DNA of 64,000 nucleotides from Glutamicibacter uratoxydans (GTDB lineage Bacteria; Actinomycetota; Actinomycetes; Actinomycetales; Micrococcaceae). Below the pieces are notes generated by a model. That model worked only from the letters and a program-made list of their open reading frames with translations. It did no database searches and was not told the origin of the DNA. The stretch spans positions 62,001 to 126,000 of the forward strand of contig NZ_BJNY01000011.1 of NCBI RefSeq assembly GCF_006539925.1, in the 5' to 3' direction. The translations under genes were made by a program, and so were the position numbers. Positions 61,363 through 64,000 of this stretch are shown in pieces. Every line of letters begins with the position of its first letter. Position 1 is the first letter of the stretch.

Positions 61363-63352
61363 GCAAGAGCAAGCCCTTGAGCTGCTTGAAACCGCAGTTT
61401 CCTCGATGGGCGGCGCCATGCGCACCGGCCAGCAGGAAATGGTCAAGCGTGTGGTCACCGCATTGGAAGACGAAGAACATCTTCTAGTGCAGGCCGGAAC
61501 GGGAACAGGCAAGTCCATGGGCTACCTGATTCCCGCCCTGGCCCATGCCCAGACCAGCGCCAAGCCGGTGATCGTTTCCACGGCAACCCTGGCGCTGCAG
61601 TCGCAAATCGTCGGCCGCGACGTGCCGCGGCTGCTGGAATCGCTCAAGGGCAAGCTCTCGCGCCCCATGGATGTGGCCCTGCTCAAGGGCCGCTCCAACT
61701 ATCTGTGCCAGTACAAGCTCGGCGGCGGGTATCCCGAAGACGACGAAGGCACGCTGTTCTCCATGGACGAGCCTGCCGCGCCCAAGGGGCAGGTCTTCTC
61801 TCCGCTGGCCTCGGAAGTGATGAAGCTGCGCGATTGGGCAGACCGCACCGATACCGGCGACCGTGATGAATTGGTTCCCGGCGTGAGCGACAAGGCCTGG
61901 AAGCAGGTCTCGGTGTCGGCGATGGAATGCCTCGGCTCGCAGAAATGCCCGATGGCCGACGAATGCTTCTCTGAGATGGCCCGGGCCCGCGCCAGCGAGG
62001 CAGATGTGGTAATCACCAACCATGCGCTGCTGGCTGTTTCAGCTTTTGAAGGGCTGTCGGTGCTGCCTGATTTCGACGTGGCGATCATCGACGAGGCCCA
62101 CGAACTCCAGGACCGTGTCACCAGTTCGGTTTCCGGAGCGTTGTCCGCGCGCATGGTGCTCACCGCAGCTGGCGGTGCCAAGCGGCACTGCGCTGTGAAC
62201 GTCGACGAATTGGTGAAGGCCACCCATCGCCTGGAAAAGTCATTGACCGGTGTTCCTACAGGCTTGTTGGAAAATGGGCTGCGCGAAGACATGGGCATTG
62301 CCTTGAACGACATCGTCGAACAATGCCGGCTGGTGCTTGCCCTGACCAAGCCCGAAGCCAATGCCCCTGCTGACGGCGGACGCCAGACCGCGAGGTCGCA
62401 GCTGCAGGCGATCATGGACGACGCCATCCGCATGATGGAGTCCGAAGAGCGCCGCGAAGTCCTCTACACCACCCGGCCCCGTGAATTTGTCGATGGGCGC
62501 GGCTATGTCGAGGCCGATGATTCGCAGCCGGCTACCCTCAATGTGGCTCCTCTGTCGGTTGCTGGCAAACTGCGCGAAGGGCTTTTTGACGGCCGCACGG
62601 TGGTTCTCACCAGCGCTACCCTGGCCATCGGCTCGCAGTTCGATTCGGTGGCAGGCTCCCTCGGCTTGATGGGTGCAGGTGCTCCCTCCTGGACCGGCGT
62701 AGACGTAGGAAGCCCCTTCGACTATCCGAAGCAGGGCATCTTGTATGTTGCCAAACACCTTCCCAAGCCAGGCCGGCAGCTGGCGGCGGAAACACTGGAT
62801 GAAATCGAAGAACTGATCAACGCTTCGGGCGGCGGCGCGCTGGCGCTGTTCACCTCCAAGCGGGCTGCGGAAGAAGCCGCAGAGATCCTGCGGGCGCGCG
62901 TTGACGTCGACATCCTGTGCCAGGGCGAGGCGAGCATGAAGTCCTTGGTCGAACAGTTTGCCGAGGAACGGGACACCTGCCTGTTCGGAACGATGACGCT
63001 GTGGCAGGGAGTGGACGTGCCTGGAGACTCCTGCCGCCTGGTCATCATCGACAAAATTCCCTTCCCGCGGCCCGACGACCCAATCTCCAAAGCACGCACG
63101 GAAGATGTCCAGAAGCACGGCGGCAACGGGTTCATGCAGGTTTCGGCGACCCATGCCGCCATCCGATTGGCTCAGGGCGCTGGTCGTCTGATTCGTTCAG
63201 TTAACGACAAGGGCGTGGTCGCAGTATTGGATTCGCGCATGGCCACCGCACGTTACGGAACTTTCCTCAAAGCATCGCTGCCTCCGATGTGGCCGACGAT
63301 CGACAAGAAGACGATCCTTGGCGTGCTGCAGCGGATGAACCCATCCAAATAG
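61355..63352 (+). CDS. dinG: ATP-dependent DNA helicase, DinG/XPD-like (iron-sulfur)
   Basis: 665 aa SF2 helicase. Walker A VQAGTGTGKSMGYLIPA (about 44-60), Fe-S cluster Cys at NYLCQYK, CLGSQKCPMADECF, motif II IIDEAHELQDRV, motif VI-like THAAIRLAQGAGRLIRS. The four Cys lie between motifs Ia and II as in DinG/XPD. It resolves forked or R-loop DNA in replication stress. ATG 61355 overlaps the hflX stop by 8 nt. Ends one base before the stop codon of the convergent reductase gene. Confidence 0.92.
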   Translation: MDKQEQALELLETAVSSMGGAMRTGQQEMVKRVVTALEDEEHLLVQAGTGTGKSMGYLIPALAHAQTSAKPVIVSTATLALQSQIVGRDVPRLLESLKGKLSRPMDVALLKGRSNYLCQYKLGGGYPEDDEGTLFSMDEPAAPKGQVFSPLASEVMKLRDWADRTDTGDRDELVPGVSDKAWKQVSVSAMECLGSQKCPMADECFSEMARARASEADVVITNHALLAVSAFEGLSVLPDFDVAIIDEAHELQDRVTSSVSGALSARMVLTAAGGAKRHCAVNVDELVKATHRLEKSLTGVPTGLLENGLREDMGIALNDIVEQCRLVLALTKPEANAPADGGRQTARSQLQAIMDDAIRMMESEERREVLYTTRPREFVDGRGYVEADDSQPATLNVAPLSVAGKLREGLFDGRTVVLTSATLAIGSQFDSVAGSLGLMGAGAPSWTGVDVGSPFDYPKQGILYVAKHLPKPGRQLAAETLDEIEELINASGGGALALFTSKRAAEEAAEILRARVDVDILCQGEASMKSLVEQFAEERDTCLFGTMTLWQGVDVPGDSCRLVIIDKIPFPRPDDPISKARTEDVQKHGGNGFMQVSATHAAIRLAQGAGRLIRSVNDKGVVAVLDSRMATARYGTFLKASLPPMWPTIDKKTILGVLQRMNPSK

Positions 63353-64000
63353 TCAATCGCTGAGCCGGACCAGGACCTTGCCGTGAGCTTGGCCCGACTC
63401 GACCAGCTGGTGGGCTCGCGCTGCCTGATCGAGGGGGAATATCCCCGCGCTGTGGTACTTCAACGGGTGCCGTCCCAAGAAGTCATTCAGGCGCAGTGCC
63501 GCGGCATGCAGCTGCTGCGCTGTGGCATTGGAGACCGCAAATCCTTTGACACTGATATTGCGTGTATACACGGCGCCTACCGGCAGGTCTGAGCTGCTGC
63601 TGATGCCTGCACTGAGAAGTACGGTTCCGCCGATGGACAGTGCCGGGATAACCTGGGTCAGGTCTTGGTGGCCCGAGGTGTCCCACCAGATGTCGATGCC
63701 CTGTTGCGGATTGTGTACGGCTTTCGCCGCGAGCATCGGATCCTTGTAGTCTAGGATCAGGTCGGCGCCCAGCGACTGGACCCAGTTCCTGTCCGCCGCC
63801 GAAGCGCTGGCCACGATGTAGGCACCCGTGGCATGGGCGAACTGCACGGCAACACTGCCGACATTGCCTGCCGCACCTCCGATGAAGACCTTTCGGGGTG
63901 AATCGGTGTTCAACAGTGCGGACAGTGCAAGCCATGTTGTTGTGAACGAGTGTGCTGTGGCCGCCAAAACCTGCGGCTCATCGAGCTGCTCCGGGACGGG
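63353..64000 (-). CDS. Zinc-independent medium-chain reductase, quinone oxidoreductase-like (partial, 5' end beyond window)
   Basis: Open from 63353 to the window end (216 codons); the start lies beyond position 64000. Residues read as PVPEQLDEPQVLAATAHSFT at the edge. The Rossmann fold is visible: FIGGAAGNVGSVAVQFAHATGA (core GGAAGNVGSVAVQ), DLILDYKDP, DIWWDTSGHQDL, and IPLDQAARAHQLVESGQAHGKVLVRL at the C-terminus (core AARAHQLVESGQ). The glycine pattern AAGNVGSVAVQ and the end HGKVLVRL are those of quinone oxidoreductase/NADPH-dependent MDR enzymes. Substrate unknown. Confidence 0.85.
   Translation of the reverse strand, partial: PVPEQLDEPQVLAATAHSFTTTWLALSALLNTDSPRKVFIGGAAGNVGSVAVQFAHATGAYIVASASAADRNWVQSLGADLILDYKDPMLAAKAVHNPQQGIDIWWDTSGHQDLTQVIPALSIGGTVLLSAGISSSSDLPVGAVYTRNISVKGFAVSNATAQQLHAAALRLNDFLGRHPLKYHSAGIFPLDQAARAHQLVESGQAHGKVLVRLSD

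Noticed and set aside
1-64000. tRNA genes, CRISPR arrays, insertion sequences, prophage genes
   Set aside because: None could be recognised by reading: no cloverleaf with TTCGAATC-type arm, no regular spacer-repeat pattern, no transposase or integrase product.

Overview
The window reads as a contiguous chromosomal segment of a GC-rich actinobacterium, most likely Micrococcaceae (Arthrobacter/Glutamicibacter type). The basis is the gene order clgR - DUF3046 - recA - recX - miaB - miaA - dapF - MTase - hflX - dinG, the set pnp / M16 peptidase / dapB / dapA / rnj / ftsK / pgsA / cinA, a fused oleBC gene, a LAxTG sorting signal, and several genes that look leaderless. No rRNA, tRNA, CRISPR array, transposase or integrase was seen. 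The taxonomic call is an inference from family resemblance and synteny; no search was run.

Layout. 1-3253 (minus): oleA and a fused oleBC (cut by the window start), for long-chain olefin synthesis. 3498-10157: two closely related MccF-like S66 peptidases flank a sulfonate/nitrate-type ABC transporter and an NtaA/SnaA/DszA-family flavin monooxygenase. 10256-16270: a tripartite tricarboxylate transporter (tctC-tctB-tctA) co-translated with a universal stress protein, divergent from a CitA/DcuS-type two-component system. 16377-20618: an orphan protein, a YhhN lysoplasmalogenase, an MFS carrier, a FadR-type regulator and an ADP-ribosylglycohydrolase. 20710-22911: a large repeat-bearing cell-wall protein. 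23505-25730: pnp.

25752-34563 is an accessory block between pnp and the M16 peptidase: an MTA/SAH nucleosidase divergent from luxS, a small lipoprotein, the Hen1-Pnkp RNA repair pair, and arginine deiminase with an arginine:ornithine exchanger. 35046-42374 returns to housekeeping genes (M16 peptidase, dapB, dapA, RNase J) with a lipoprotein and a DUF418-like membrane protein among them. 42571-44462 has two TM2 proteins, one carrying Ltp-type repeats, around a small membrane protein. 44641-47852 is an osmoprotectant (OpuC/ProU-type) ABC operon preceded by a 17-codon leader ORF. 47959-64000 is core: ftsK, pgsA, cinA, clgR, DUF3046, recA, recX, miaB, miaA, dapF, a methyltransferase, hflX, dinG, and the end of a medium-chain reductase.

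Common themes: lysine/diaminopimelate synthesis (dapB, dapA, dapF), RNA processing and repair (pnp, rnj, Hen1-Pnkp, miaAB), DNA repair and segregation (ftsK, recA, recX, dinG), and nutrient or stress uptake systems. The most interesting items are the paired S66 peptidases around the sulfur-type uptake cluster, the TM2-Ltp protein, the opuC leader ORF, the tctA-usp coupling, the Hen1-Pnkp pair, the candidate SOS operator at recA, and a recurrent TAnnnT box 6-7 nt before start codons.
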